Below are positions 21,901 through 33,850 of a stretch of 64,000 bases of DNA, one piece after another. How positions within the stretch are numbered: position 1 is the first letter of the stretch; the number at the start of each line of letters is the position of its first letter. Both the position numbers and the translations under genes were made by a program. The DNA is taken from positions 5,834,997 to 5,898,996 of the forward strand of contig OZ036007.1 of NCBI GenBank assembly GCA_964035015.1, written 5' to 3'. The notes under the pieces were generated by a model that saw nothing but the letters and a program-made list of their open reading frames with translations, was not told the origin of the DNA and did no database searches. Source of the DNA: Corallium rubrum. Taxonomy: Eukaryota; Cnidaria; Anthozoa; Scleralcyonacea; Coralliidae.

Positions 21901-22302
21901 AATCGACATGTCACCTGCATGTACTTCTGATGCTTTCACGTTAAGATTAACTACTACTAAACGCAAACTCCGTAATTACTTTCTTCATAAACTTACCTGT
22001 ATTAACCATCTGGAAGACCTTTTTTGCGTCAATTGTAATTTTTTATTGAATTGTAAATGTATTTCTACTTGACTAGTTTATCACTTGACATTATTTCCAT
22101 ATATAGTGTAACGAAAAACCTTTACCAACTCAAGCTGAAAACACGAATAACGTATTATATATATATTTTAAAAATCTATACATGGCTAACCATCGAAATT
22201 TCCCTAAAAATTGTGGGTATATTTTAATACTCGAAATGTTCTTTCAGTTTACAATTCTTATAGAATATGCAGTTAATCATGGTGAAATGCTAATATTACT
22301 TT
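21901..22302. other. no gene recognised
   Basis: AT-rich sequence with no recognisable element. Confidence 0.4.
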
Positions 22303-22502
22303 TAATAATAATAATAATAATAATAATAGTAATAGTAATAGTAATAGTAATAGTAATAGTAATAGTAATGGTAATGGTAATGGTAATGGTAATGGTAATG
22401 GTAATGGTAATGGTAATGGTAATGGTAATAATAGTAATAATAGTAATAGTAATAGTAATATTAATATTAATATTAATATTAATATTAATAATAATAATAA
22501 TA
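22303..22502. repeat. compound AAT/AGT/GGT microsatellite
   Basis: Blocks of (AAT)n, (AGTAAT)n, (GGTAAT)n, (AGTAAT)n, (ATTAAT)n and (AAT)n follow each other symmetrically. The tract directly abuts the 3' end of a minus-strand LINE, so it probably grew from the LINE tail. Confidence 0.9.
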
Positions 22503-23060
22503 ATCTTTATTTGAGGATGCCAACATCACCCTAAAGTGTTTTACAGAGGGGTCCTCAGATAACTATAGTTACAATATATAAAAGCCAACTGTATATATAC
22601 ATATATATATATATATATAATTACAAATGAAGAAAATATTGGGAAAAAATAATAATAATACAAACAATCAGGTAAATTACTGCAAAGCTAAACGACAAAA
22701 GTTGTACTAATGAAACAAAACTTATAAAACAATATATTGATCAACAACTATGAACTAGGCATGTATATAACTTGTGAAAGAACGATTAAAATAGAGCATC
22801 AGAAAGACCGCACTTAAAAAGTGCTAGGGTTTTTGCTTTTTGCAAAGAAAAATCAAGTTGGTTCCAGATATCCTCAACAAAGTTTATGGTGGTCCAATGA
22901 CTCCATCTTTTAATTAAATAGTTTTGTTTTTTGGTTTATCGCAAACTGATAAATTTGAATGACTCCACAAACAGCTGTCCTTAGGGGCCAAGGGAAAATG
23001 TGCATTTGTATATAAGGGTTCAGTTTAGTTATATTATGGCCGTGAAGGACCTTCTGCTAA
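22503..23060 (-). pseudogene. LINE C-terminal remnant
   Basis: On the minus strand a decayed frame reads through VEDIWNQLDFSLQKAKTL (compare the usual LWNSLP...SFK pattern at LINE C-termini) and ends in a 3' region with AATAAAGATTATTATT. Several stops are present. Orientation is set by the tail at the low-coordinate end. Confidence 0.6.
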
Positions 23061-24594
23061 AATTGCCTGTATATAGTGTTGACGAGATATATTAATTTTG
23101 CAGATTATGACGACCGGCTATACAGTAGGCCTAATTGATTGAATTTAAAATACGATCGTGCAACTATACTGTTCCTTCCTCGTTCAATTGAAGTTAATTA
23201 AGGCAAGAAAAACATCATAGCAATTAAGTATTATCTGCTATTAAAGGTTTTAATTCTATTTAAGGAATAAGAAAAAGACTTTTCTGTGTTTCCATCGGTA
23301 AGACACGAAGTTTCATTGTTTTAAATATGAACTGTACATGAACAAGCAGAATTTGTGAATTGTTAATATGTCGGAAAAAAGCTGATAAAAACAAATTTTG
23401 TCGCATGCACGAAGCTTTTAATGCCAGCCTGGGTTGGCGAGCTAGCTCGGTCAATCGTGTTTACATGGGAAAAACCAGCCCGGGTAACAAAGATCTCAGT
23501 CTCACAAAGCGAGTTCATGGCTAGGCGGGCTGGCTCGGTTCCCATATAAACATATGATGAAAATTAACAAGAAATAGCACAAGTACGATATCGGCAAATC
23601 GCTTTTGAATTGGATCACTATAGCTTGAATATTCCCTTTGTATATGGTTTTTAAATGTTATTTCATAAATGAAGCCTGATAAAAAAACCATGTAGCTTCA
23701 CGAAACCTTAAAAATATTGTTCCAAGTTATGAAAATACAATTCCAATTTGAAGCGAAGAAATATTAATTATTCAATACTTGAAAGGAATTATATATGTCG
23801 GCCTATTTTGAACAATTCTTACAGAAGAATAATTGTCCTAAACTTGCACGAAACCTTACAATAACGTTTTTATATTATATAAAAACATAAAAGACATGCA
23901 TACTAGAAACCAGCACAGAAATATGGATGGCCAAAATTAAAGTGAGATTGAAAGGGATTGCAAATGTGACATCTTGATTTCTGTTGGCCTGGCAAGCAAT
24001 CAAGTTTTAATAGGTCAATTTGTGTGAAAATTTGGTGTTGAATATTCAGAAATTCTCCATATAGTTCTTGGATGGCTCCTATTTTATGACTGAATTAATG
24101 TACAGCTTTAATTTTGAAGTTTTCAGTTCAGAATTTCAATTTTCAAGACAATTGAGGTGTATCGTGACTAGATTTTTAATTAGTTTATATTTTGCACGAA
24201 GCAGAAGCGGTGTTTTGCTAAATGAGATAAATAAAAAAGTTCTATAAATGTTGGAGAAACGAGGCGGTATATGGGTATTATTCATTTTATTAAATTGTCT
24301 TTTTTGATTGATTTCCAGAATCGATGATAAATAGAAATCGTACACACTTAATTTCACCTGCCTTTCCTTTCCCTACTATTGGTTAATGTCAGCTCGAGGA
24401 CAATCGCAATTAACACTGAGCTGTAATTACACAAACAGAAACCACGGTTCTTAAAGAGGACAGTTTGCTATTATCTGAGGTCGGCTGTGCTTTACATGAC
24501 GCCTTATCCTTGACGAGAAAAACATTGCAAGCGAATTAAAAGTAGACTGCAAAACTCATTTCTTAAAATCTTCGATAATTTCCGCCCGTATTGT
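23061..24594. other. non-coding; repeat fragments only
   Basis: A foldback with GGCGAGCTAGCTCGG and GGCGGGCTGGCTCGG arms and CCATATAAACA ends lies at about 23410-23560. GGATTGCAAATGTGACATCT at 23956 recurs at 40657, followed by a diverged shared tail. No coding sequence is recognised. Confidence 0.5.
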
Positions 24595-24653
24595 TATATA
24601 AAAAGGCTTTATCTCTAGACTCTACCACATACAGCGGGTATTTTATTCAAAGG
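24595..24653 (+). promoter_or_regulatory. TATA box and putative 5' untranslated exon of the GPCR gene
   Basis: TATATAAAAAGG at 24595 is followed about 30 bp later by a plausible start region and a strong donor (AAAGG|GTAAGTT, exon end 24653). The next good acceptor in sense, TCTATTTCAG at about 27765-27774, lies 20 nt before the receptor start codon. Linking the two is inference; RNA data would decide. Confidence 0.35.
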
Positions 24654-24892
24654 GTAAGTTTATTTGTGCCATGCATGCATGTACAATGTCGATTTAGTTT
24701 TTTGTTTGAGACAATATACAACTTGCCCGTGTTGTATTTTAGAGTTTTATCTCTACTATAACTGTATAATGGGGACTTTATATATACAGTAAAAGTCTAT
24801 TCGTTTATACGATCTTGATGCAGTTTTCCTTGATCATCTTTTTAAATTAAGATAGGAGTTAATACAATAATAATTACAGTATACCAAAAATC

Positions 24893-24962
24893 TGATTGTC
24901 CCAACTGGGAATCGAACGTAAGCTCTCTGAATCGACGCTCTGCGCACTGGGCTAGGTCTTCA
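24893..24962 (-). repeat. tRNA-like sequence (SINE head)
   Basis: Minus strand: CCTAGCCCAGTGCGCAGAGC (box-A-like) then CGTTCGATTCCCAGTTGGG (box B). The acceptor stem is incomplete. Confidence 0.5.
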
Positions 24963-26099
24963 AATCAACGCATCGACGCTCTGACCATGCACTGAGATAC
25001 GGTCAGGACATTCAAAGATTTTCATATTTATACATTGCCGTTCCTTCAAGCCGTATCCACAGAAAGACATCTCATCTTCACAAGGTAAAGCGGAGCCCTC
25101 CGAACGACTTCTGAAGATGAAATGTCTTCCTGTAAAGATTTGAGAAGAACTGTTTAACCCCTTCCCTCCTAGGGGTTCTCGCTTGACGAGCAAAATCGTC
25201 TGGCGTTAGACAGAGTAAAATAACAAAGTGGCCAGTTTTGGGCGACCTAATCGTGTCTCAGTATATCGCTCAATGGACAGATGCGTTGATTCGCGGCGAA
25301 GACTTTGGCTTGGATTCTCGATTGAGGCAGTCAGATTTTTTTATATAATTATTATATACTTGTCTATACCGTATTTACTCGTTTAACCGCCGCCCCCGAT
25401 TAAGCGCCGCATATGAGAGCAAAAATATTAAAGAGCGCCGCCCTCGAATAAGCGCCGCATTTATTCACAACAATGCGGTGCTTAATCGAAGCACCGTCAG
25501 ACAGAATTGTTCGAGAAGCCAAACTAAAAAGCAACTACAGCCTCGGAAATTTATTGTCCTGTATTACAGTGTTTATATGTTCAAAGTGAGTATATTTCAA
25601 TGTGAATGACAAGATAATATCTGAAACATGTTTATTTTGTTGATAAGATTTCTTGTTATCGTTTACAAATAAAATAATTTTTAAAGAGCGCCGCCCTCAA
25701 ATAAGCGCCGCATCCGAAACACTAAAAATGTAAAGAGCGCCGCGGCGCTTAAACGAGTAAATACGGTATTAGCAAAGTGAGAATGTGATGAACTCCCGAG
25801 TGTTTTTAGCAACGAAATACTCACGTTTCCACTGTAGCCCTTCGTCAGAGGAAAACCTGTGTACGTCAGATTACGACTGCGAGATGAATTGAAACTAGTT
25901 CTCGGCTTCTCGCCTTGCGGACACCCCGTTATTAAGGACAGTTGGTAAATCCCCGGCCGAAACTACTATGAAATGTATCGAAATAACTCGCTATTACGGA
26001 TTCTCGCTATTACGGAATTGCGGACACTTCATGTGGTCCCCAACAAGCAGAGGCCGCGGAACCGGGAGGGCACAAAAATAACCAAGGTGCCCCTTGAAG
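24963..26099. repeat. dispersed repeats, including a MITE at about 25366-25770
   Basis: ACCGTATTTACTCGTTTAA at 25368 is inverted at 25752-25770 (TTAAACGAGTAAATACGGT), giving a roughly 400-bp element. Its interior carries several GAGCGCCGCCCTCAAATAAG-type segments. The CGTCTGGCGTTAGACAGAGT repeat is at 25198, and a decayed CTGANGA-type core lies near 25830-25860. Confidence 0.65.
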
Positions 26100-26890
26100 T
26101 GAAAAGATGGTAAACTGTTGAGATTAGTTTTGATAACGAAATACTGACGTTTCAAGCAGAGCTCTTCATCAGAGTAAAAAGTAGAGTGTTGTGTAGGCAG
26201 TGTTTTAGATAGAGCAAAGCGAAAGATGGTAACCTGCTGAGATTAGTTTTGATAACGAAATACTGACGTTTCAAGCAGAGCTCTTCATCAGAGTAAAAAG
26301 TAGAGTGTTGTGGAGGCAGTGTTTTAGATAGAGCAAAGTGAAAAGATGATAAACTGCTGAGAATAGTTTTAATAACGAAATACTGACGTTTCAAGCAGAG
26401 CTCTTCATCAAAGTAAAAAGTAGAGTGTTGTGGAGGCAGTGTTTTAGATAGAGCAAAGTGAAAAGATGGTAAACTGCTGAGATTAGCTTTGATAACGAAA
26501 TACTGACGTTTCAAGCAGAGCTCTTCATCAGAGTAAAAAGTAGAGTGTTGTGGAGGCAGTGTTTTAGATAGAGCAAAGTGAAAAGATGGTAAACTAACTG
26601 TTGAGATTAGTTTTAATAACGAAATACTGACGTTTCAAGCAGAGCTCTTCATCAGAGTAAAAAGTAGAGTGTTGTGTAGGCAGTGTTTTAGATAGAGCAA
26701 AGTGAAAAGATGGTAAACTGTTGAGATTAGTTTTAATAACGAAATACTGACGTTTCAAGCAGAGCTCTTCATCAAAGTAAAAAGTAGAGTGTTGTGTAGG
26801 CAGTGTTTTAGATAGAGCAAAGTGAAAAGATGATAAACTGCTGAGAATAGTTTTAATAACGAAATACTGACGTTTCGAGCGAAGTCATTT
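26100..26890 (-). repeat. 120-bp tandem array with hammerhead-like core in each unit
   Basis: The landmark GAAATACTGACGTTTC recurs at 26138, 26257, 26377, 26497, 26621, 26741 and 26861 (periods 119, 120, 120, 124, 120, 120). On the minus strand each full unit reads CTGATGAAGAGCTCTGCTTG followed by AAACGTCAGTATTTC, a CUGAUGA-hairpin-GAAAC-GUC arrangement with short complementary flanks TACT/AGTA (CTTTGATGA in two units). Units are 95% or more identical by eye. An open frame on this strand is a by-product of the 120-bp period. Confidence 0.9.
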
Positions 26891-27370
26891 TAGCATTTTC
26901 TTCTGGCTTTTATTCACTTCTGGGGAAGCCCTCGTACAGCAATGAGTTAATACTTCAAGCGATTCAGTTTGGTACTATTTTTTTTATGAAAACATAACGA
27001 GTTGAATTGATGCATATATATATATACTGCTAAATCATTAATTATACCGACTTCGTAATCGGTGTAAATAATGTACCTGTCCCGCGGTGTCAGTCAAAAG
27101 CGACTTTGAAAATGAATAGTTATCCCCCAAACATGGCTCATTACTTGGGCTACCTGTGGTAGGCCGAGTCTAGGTTTCGGCTCGGTTTGCTTTTCAGTTT
27201 CCTTTTTGAGTGTCACGATTTTGCATTTTTGCACTTTTTTACTTCCGCTGCTCTTCATATACCTCCGGTGAGTTGTTAGCCGTGTGATGGAGTGAGGCTG
27301 TGTGTTAAGCATGTTGTAAGTTCTTTGCTCCTTTCGCTGTTGGAGTTCGACATAAAGTTGAACAGCTTTG
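26891..27370. repeat. dispersed repeat related to 57.18-57.43 kb
   Basis: TTTTGCATTTTTGCA-(C/A)TTTT and TTCTTTGCTCCTTTCGC followed by TTGGAGTT and AAAGTTGAACAGCTT occur in the same order here and at 57.19-57.42 kb. No gene is recognised. Confidence 0.55.
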
Positions 27371-27650
<280 letters not shown>

Positions 27651-27797
27651 GGCGTCTTGTTGAAATTAAAATATGTTGTAAATTCCAGAGTTTTTAAGAA
27701 AGTAACCGAAAACTGTGTGTTGGTAAATAGCTGTGTTTTAGCCAACAATTCTGATGCGTATATCTCTATTTCAGGTCACTCTATCGCACATTAAATA

Positions 27798-27864
27798 ATG
27801 AGAAGAGTTCTTTTTTTGATAATTGTCTCCATTTGGAGTCCTTCGTTGACTAATGCCAAAGATG
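27798..27864 (+). CDS. GPCR exon 1 (signal peptide)
   Basis: Too short for ORF detection. ATG at 27798, basic MRRV then a hydrophobic core, donor GATG|GTAAGA, ending in phase 1. An acceptor-like TCTATTTCAG ends 23 nt upstream, suggesting an untranslated exon before it. Confidence 0.75.
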
Positions 27865-30800
27865 GTAAGAGAAGAGATTACTGTTGCGCAAGTATAGTAA
27901 GGTTGGATATACTACCGAAACAGCTAGGAACGTAGGAGTCTGACGTTTCGAGCGAAGGCCATTTGTCAGAGAGAAACGTAAAGAGTGTAAACAAACAGCG
28001 AACTTATATATAACTTGCCCTCTTTACGTTTCTCTCTGACGAAGGGCCTAAGTCTCGCTCGAAACGTTAGACTCCTATCTTCCCTGCATGTTTCAGCAGT
28101 AATCAAACCTTACTATATTTCGACTTGTATTTCAACCACAGAAATAATATACCTAGAATGCGGGCTCCTATCTCCTGTCAGTCAAAAAATTGTCGCCACA
28201 AAATGGCGGATTTATAAGGGCAAAAGGAACTCGCCCTAGGACTTTTTAACAGTTTTTCACACGGCCGCGGTTGGTAACTGGTGTGGAGTGGACGATGGAT
28301 GTATTTTAGCACTGAATTTCTTTGTTTTTTACGCCGGGAAATTTACTGGATTAGTGAATTTAAAGATGAAGGCATGTGAAGTGCAATATCCTTCGCCAAA
28401 ACATTTCGAACATCAAACTCTGGATGTAGAAATGGCGACGATAGCGGCCTTTTAATACGAATGGTTTTAGTGTTTTTACTGTTTTACATTATATTTGAAT
28501 GATTCTCACTTGCCAGTCTGTATGTGATTTATACTGGGTGTGGAGGATTAATCTAGGAGACAGTAAGTGTTTTGTTCTTTTTTATCCAATCTAATAGGGA
28601 TTTCTAGCTTATGATTTTTGAAATATAAAATATGTTTATGCACCTGTCAAACTTTTTATACATCAGTCTTTTGGACATCGATTTATATTGACATTTTAAA
28701 TCGGTGTTTTTCTTAAGATTTTCTCCTAGTTTCCATTACGTTATTTGATTGTTTTCTTTCTTTTAAACGGGCTGTGATGCAGACAATTTCCAAGTTTCAA
28801 GTTTAGCATGAGCCTATCTTTTTGTTGTTTTTTGTAATTTGATCGAAATATAATTTTGAACTTATAGTTTTTTGTAAGTTTAATAAAGCAAGTGTCTTGC
28901 AAATTGTTTTATTTTATGCTAATGTGTATGTGGCTGATTTGTTGTCGTGCATGTATCCAATTTATCCCTATGAAACGTCCTCCAATTCTTTATTTTGAGA
29001 GGCGATCATTGTTGTATATTTATCCCACCCCTTTGCAAAATTCAAAATGGCGGATCTACAAGGGCAAAATAAAATTTAATTTGGACACCTGTCACGTGAC
29101 AGAGCACGCATTCTATTATTTCTATGATTTCAACACTGCCCACGCAGCACGCTACTTTTATTTTACTGTTTGATAATTGTTGCGTTTGGTTTCTTCTCAT
29201 GTTTTGCTAAATTTCATTGACATTGTGGCTTTTAACTTGTTGTTTTTTTTCTGGTGTTACATGTAGGTATACTCGTAATGTTAGTTTATTTTTTCTCATC
29301 TATCCTTCTATTCTTTTTTCCCATCTATTTACCCATCCGTCCGTTTCTCCATTCATTCATCCATCCATTTATTCATCCATCCATTTATTCATCCATCTAT
29401 CTATCCATCCATCCATTTACCTATTCACCTACCCATCCATACGTCCATTCATTCATTTATTCATTCATTCATTCATTCATCTATCCATTCATCCATCCAT
29501 CCGTCCATTCATTCATTCATTCATTCATTCATTCATTCATTCATTCATTCATTCATTCATTCATTCATTCATTCATTCATTCATTCATTTATCCATGTAT
29601 TCATTCATTCATTTATCCTGTCACCAAGGTGCAAACTACTTAATTGAAAAGCCTGTTTTCAATTCTCGTCATTATAGATCGTTTCTTTATCAAGAAACCA
29701 GGTGATCTTATCCTTGGCGGCCTCTTCCCTCTACATCAACGAGGAACAAGCGAAAACAGCTGCGGAGAATTTCAAACCATGCCAGGATATCACTATATGC
29801 AGGCGATGCTCTACGCCATCGACAAGATCAACAACGATACATCCATCCTTCCCAATATTACTTTGGGCGCGACGATCTACGACAGCTGTCGAAGTCAGAC
29901 AATCGGTGCGAAGATGACCAAGGAACTTATAACCTTGACCCTAGTCCCCTCTGACGACGGGGAACTTGTCGGCGTTATTGGGCCGCATTCGAGTGACTTG
30001 TCAAAAGTTGTTGCCGATTTTCTCCGCGTTTTCAAGATCCCACAAATCAGCTACGGCGCGACGGCGAATCTATTGAGCGACAAGAGCATCTACAGTTATT
30101 TCTTCAGAACAGTTCCACCCGATGTATGGCAAGCGCAAGCAATGGCTGACATTGTTCTTGAACTCGGATGGAATTATGTAATCACGATCAACTCGAACGG
30201 TCTTTACAGCGAGAAGGGAATAGAAGAGTTTCACAAAGCGGCTAAGGATCGTGGAATATGCATAGCAATGATCCGCGCGTTGCGTGCTTTTCCTTCCAAG
30301 AATGATTTCGACGACCTAGTTGGAAAACTTAACCTAGAACCCACCGCTCGTGGCGTGGTGCTTTTTACAGACCAACGTGATAGCCGTTCGATTTTGAAAG
30401 CTCTCAAACGAAATCCAGCTTCGAAAACATTCTACTGGCTTGCTAGTGATAGCTGGGGAAACAATCTGGATGTCGCCGAAGGAGTGGAGGGTTATGCGGA
30501 AGGCGCAATTACAGTGACTCAGCTGAACGAGCCAGTACCAGGATTTGTGAAATATTTTAAATCAATGAATCCGGCGAAAGACGTTCGACTGAGGAATAAT
30601 TCATGGTTCCAGGATTTTTGGCAAAGTCATTTTAATTGTTTATTAGATGGTTCATTAGATGGTTCATTTAAAAATTTCAGCGAAGCTTGTTCGGGAAACG
30701 AAAGTTTGTCAGGTAGCTCTCTTACTTTTGCTCCCATTCGAACTGTCGTCAACGCTGTGTACGCCATGGCGCATGCGCTTAATGATTCCATCAAAGCCCG

Positions 30801-32220
30801 CTGTACAGTAATGAATGGATCGTGCAATGCCTTGAAAAGCTTCAACAGAGAGTCTCTGGTTGGCTATTTAAAAAACGCAACGTTCAAGGACCAAGCGACT
30901 GGAGAAAAGCTTTCCTTTAACAAACAGCAAGAAATGCTCGGAAGTTATTCCATTTTCAACTTTCAAAAATCAGGAAAATACAAGCGAGTTGGTGTCTGGG
31001 AAGGCCCTAGTGCAAGTTATCCCCATGGAAACCTGAACTTAAACACGTCAGATCTGCTGTGGCCCAATAAGAGTAGTACACCCCCCGTATCTCGGTGCAG
31101 CCCGGAGTGCGCACGTGGACAAGTGCGCGAGAGGAAGGACAATCACAATATATCTTGCTGCTGGAACTGCGTCACGTGCGGATCACGTGACTACATTGTG
31201 AATAACACGTGTCTAAGGTGTGCGTATGGCTATTCCCCGGATGCGAACCTCACGACCTGCATGAAGCTTCGTATAGTTCGCGTCATGTCGAAAGCTTCCT
31301 CGAAGGCCATCATCGCGATATCGGTACTTGGTCTAATCTCCGTTATTATCGTCAGTGTTATCTTTTTCAAGCACAGCCATGTTCCTTTAATCAAAGCATC
31401 CAGTCGGGAACTTTCGGGGATAATTCTATTCGGCTTAGCCTTGCTTTTTATATTTCCTTGGTTTCTTCTCGCCGAACCCAGCCGTGCGGTTTGTGTTTGT
31501 CAGCCTCTTATCTTGGGCGTCGCTTTGGCTTCGTGTTACGCACCGCTTTTTATGAAAATCCTGCGTATATTTCGAATCTTCAACAGCGCAAGGAAGTCCG
31601 CTAGCAAACCGATCTTAGTGAGTCCTGCGTCACAAGTCCTCATAGCCGTCTCGCTTATCATGATTCAATTCTTCTTCGCAACAACCGCGTTTTTTCCGAC
31701 CATGCCAGTCCCTGTCGAACGCGAGTCGGGCGATGCTCGGAAGATATTCGTAGAGTGTTCGATAGAGAAAGAAGTTTTTGCTTCCCTTTTGTCTTATAAC
31801 ATGCTCCTTATGGCTCTGTGTACCATTGTAGCTTTTAAAACCAGAAAGTTTCCCAGGAACTTTAACGAAGCAAAGTACATTGGTTTCACCATGTATTTCA
31901 CTTGCTTTGTCTGGATTATATTCTTTCCGTTCTACCTCAGTTCGGGTAGTGGGCTCAAAAGGATCAACTGGGAGGCGAGCGCGGTTCTTTTTATAGGCTG
32001 GATTACCTTAATTGGGTTGTTTGCTCCAAAAATCGCCCTGCTGTACCTCGGTGGTCAGGTGTCAAACAAAGATCAGCTTGCTGTGACTAACAATACAGTA
32101 TCTGAAGCGGCTGTGGTGCGCGTGGATTGTCCTAAAACGCCTTCAGACGGACGGAGAAACGCCGTAGAAAAAGGGGACCAGGACAAACCAGAAAGCTCGT
32201 CAGCTGATGTATTAGAGTAA
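27798..32220 (+). CDS. class C GPCR, metabotropic glutamate receptor-like, 2 coding exons, 869 aa
   Basis: Seven-transmembrane receptor at the plasma membrane, predicted to bind an amino acid outside and signal through G proteins. Exon 1 (27798-27864) encodes a signal peptide (hydrophobic LFLIIVSIW, cleavage near LTNA). Exon 2 (29678-32220) starts after CATTATAG; both sides are phase 1 and join to give AKDDRFF. Residues about 35-500 form the Venus-flytrap domain; the nine-Cys domain follows (CSPEC, CCWNCVTC, CLRC); the 7TM region is about 560-820. Positions that bind the glutamate alpha-amino and carboxyl groups in mGluRs are kept: GPHSS, YGATA, VPPD, LYSEKG and SDSW. The motif FNEAKYIGFTMYFTC is typical of mGluR TM6. 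A short C-terminal tail lacks a Homer motif. The whole receptor lies in one exon, which may reflect intron loss or retroposition. Confidence 0.9.
27890..28125. repeat. foldback element in GPCR intron 1
   Basis: GTAAGGTTGGATATACTACC at the left pairs with the TATTTCGA-proximal right end. The centre has two CGTTTCTCTCTGACGAAGGG-type blocks in inverted orientation around 27995. On the + strand, CTGACGA (28036) is followed by GCTCGAAACGTTAG. Confidence 0.75.
28126..29319 (+). other. GPCR intron 1, no element identified except a short duplication
   Basis: AAAATGGCGGAT(T/C)TA followed by AAGGGCAAAA occurs near 28200 and 29045. A fragment CACTGCCCACGCAGCACGCT near 29135 belongs to the foldback family. 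Otherwise intronic. Confidence 0.55.
29320..29625 (+). repeat. (ATTC)n / (ATCC)n microsatellite next to the GPCR acceptor
   Basis: Mixed ATCC and ATTC tetramers become pure (ATTC)n from about 29508 and end about 50 bp before the exon 2 acceptor. The pyrimidine bias on the sense strand may serve as polypyrimidine tract; this is inference. Confidence 0.9.
29678..32220 (+). CDS. GPCR exon 2 (flytrap, Cys-rich and 7TM domains)
   Basis: Carries all domains described for the receptor and the stop codon. The upstream Met at 29644 is intronic: the phase-correct acceptor at 29676-29677 gives a continuous protein with the signal-peptide exon. Confidence 0.9.
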
Positions 32221-32952
32221 ATTAGCCGGGCGGGGTTTCTTCTTTCAAGGAGTAGTGAGGGGGGGGGGGGGGGGGAGGAATGAATATGATGCTATTGTGA
32301 CGAATTTCGCTGTCCACGTGGGTGTTGGTAAAACTCTATATAAAGTCTATATAGTATTCGAACTAAGATTTATTAATATGAATAATTAACCTTTCTAATT
32401 ACAAATACATGCAAATAACTACAGTTGTATTCGGTTTGTCAAGAAGGATACAGCAAGGATATGATGGTTCTCCCACGTTCTTCACCGTTCACACATCAAG
32501 GTTTCCACTAGCCATCCATCAGCAAGGTTCCAAATACGCAATAAAAGGGAAAAAGGAGGAGGAGGATAGGAAAAACTTTATTTGTACACGCTAACCATTG
32601 TCAACCTAGGCTGATTTCCACAAGGGGCGTGTAAACTATTAAAATTACAAAGATATAGTAACATAATATACACTGTAGAAGCAGAACAGTTGAAATAACC
32701 ACAAAGTTGACCATCTCAGATTAGATTGAATCTGAGATAACCAATCCCATGGTCACTCCAACTGCTCCGCTTCCACTGTGCAGTAGAAAGTTATAATGCT
32801 TCTAAATCTGAGTTCTCAACTCCAGTACGGTCTCTGAATAACTCCGTCTTTGTACTTCACTGGCTCTGGTCTCTGAAGACACTTTCTGAGCACCTTTGGT
32901 CACTAAAGACCCTTTACTACGTACTTTGACGTTACAAGTCTTCCGTACGGAC
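32221..32952. other. GPCR 3' flank
   Basis: A G17 tract lies at 32259-32275. The first clear AATAAA is near 32540 and could be the polyadenylation signal. No other gene is recognised. Confidence 0.5.
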
Positions 32953-33850
32953 CATGGTCATGGTCATAGTTGTGGTCATGGTCATAGTTGTGGTCATGGT
33001 CATGGTCATGGTCATAGTTATGGTCAAGTTCATAGTTGTGGTCATGGTCATAGTTATGGTCATGGTCATAGTTGTGGTCATGGTTGTGGTCATGGTCATA
33101 GTTGTGGTCATGGTCATAGTTGTGGTCATAGTCATAGTTATGGTCATAGTTGTGGTCATGGTCATAGTTGTGGTCATGGTCATAGTTATGGTCATAGTTG
33201 TGGTCATGGTCATAGTTGTGGTCATGGTCATAGTTGTGGTCATAGTCATAGTTGTGGTCATGGTCATAGTTGTGGTCATGGTCATAGTTGTGGTCATAGT
33301 CATAGTTGTGGTCATGGTCATAGTTGTGGTCATGGTCATGGTTGTGGTCATGGTCATAGTTGTGGTCATGGTCATGGTCATATGGTCATGGTCATAGTTG
33401 TGGTCATGGTCATAGTTGTGGTCATGGTCATAGTTATGGTCATGGTCATAGTTGTGGTCATGGTTGTGGTCATGGTCATAGTTGTGGTCATGGTCATGGT
33501 CATAGTTATGGTCATAGTTGTGGTCATGGTTGTGGTCATGGTTGTGGTCATGGTCATAGTTGTGGTCATGGTCATGGTCATGGTCATAGTTGTGGTCATG
33601 GTTGTGGTCATGGTCATAGTTGTGGTCATGGTCATGGTCATGGTCATAGTTGTGGTCATGGTTGTGGTCATGGTCATAGTTGTGGTCATGGTCATGGTCA
33701 TAGTTGTGGTCATGGTCATAGTTGTGGTCATAGTCATAGTTGTGGTCATGGTTGTGGTCATGGTCATAGTTGTGGTCATGGTCATGGTCATAGTTATGGT
33801 CATAGTTGTGGTCATGGTCATAGTTATAGTTATGGTCATGGTCATGGGAA
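32953..33850. repeat. hexanucleotide minisatellite (GTCATG/GTCATA/GTTGTG)
   Basis: About 150 hexamers of GTCATG, GTCATA, GTTGTG and GTTATG in irregular order. Long frames of His/Gly/Ser, Val/Met and Thr/Met on both strands are artefacts of the 6-bp period. Confidence 0.95.

Noticed and set aside
26152..26514. 120-codon minus-strand frame with 40-residue repeats
   Set aside because: The 120-bp tandem unit is a multiple of three, so a frame stays open; nothing supports translation.
26100..26890. CRISPR-like array
   Set aside because: Units are continuous 120-bp repeats without unique spacers, in a eukaryotic genome.
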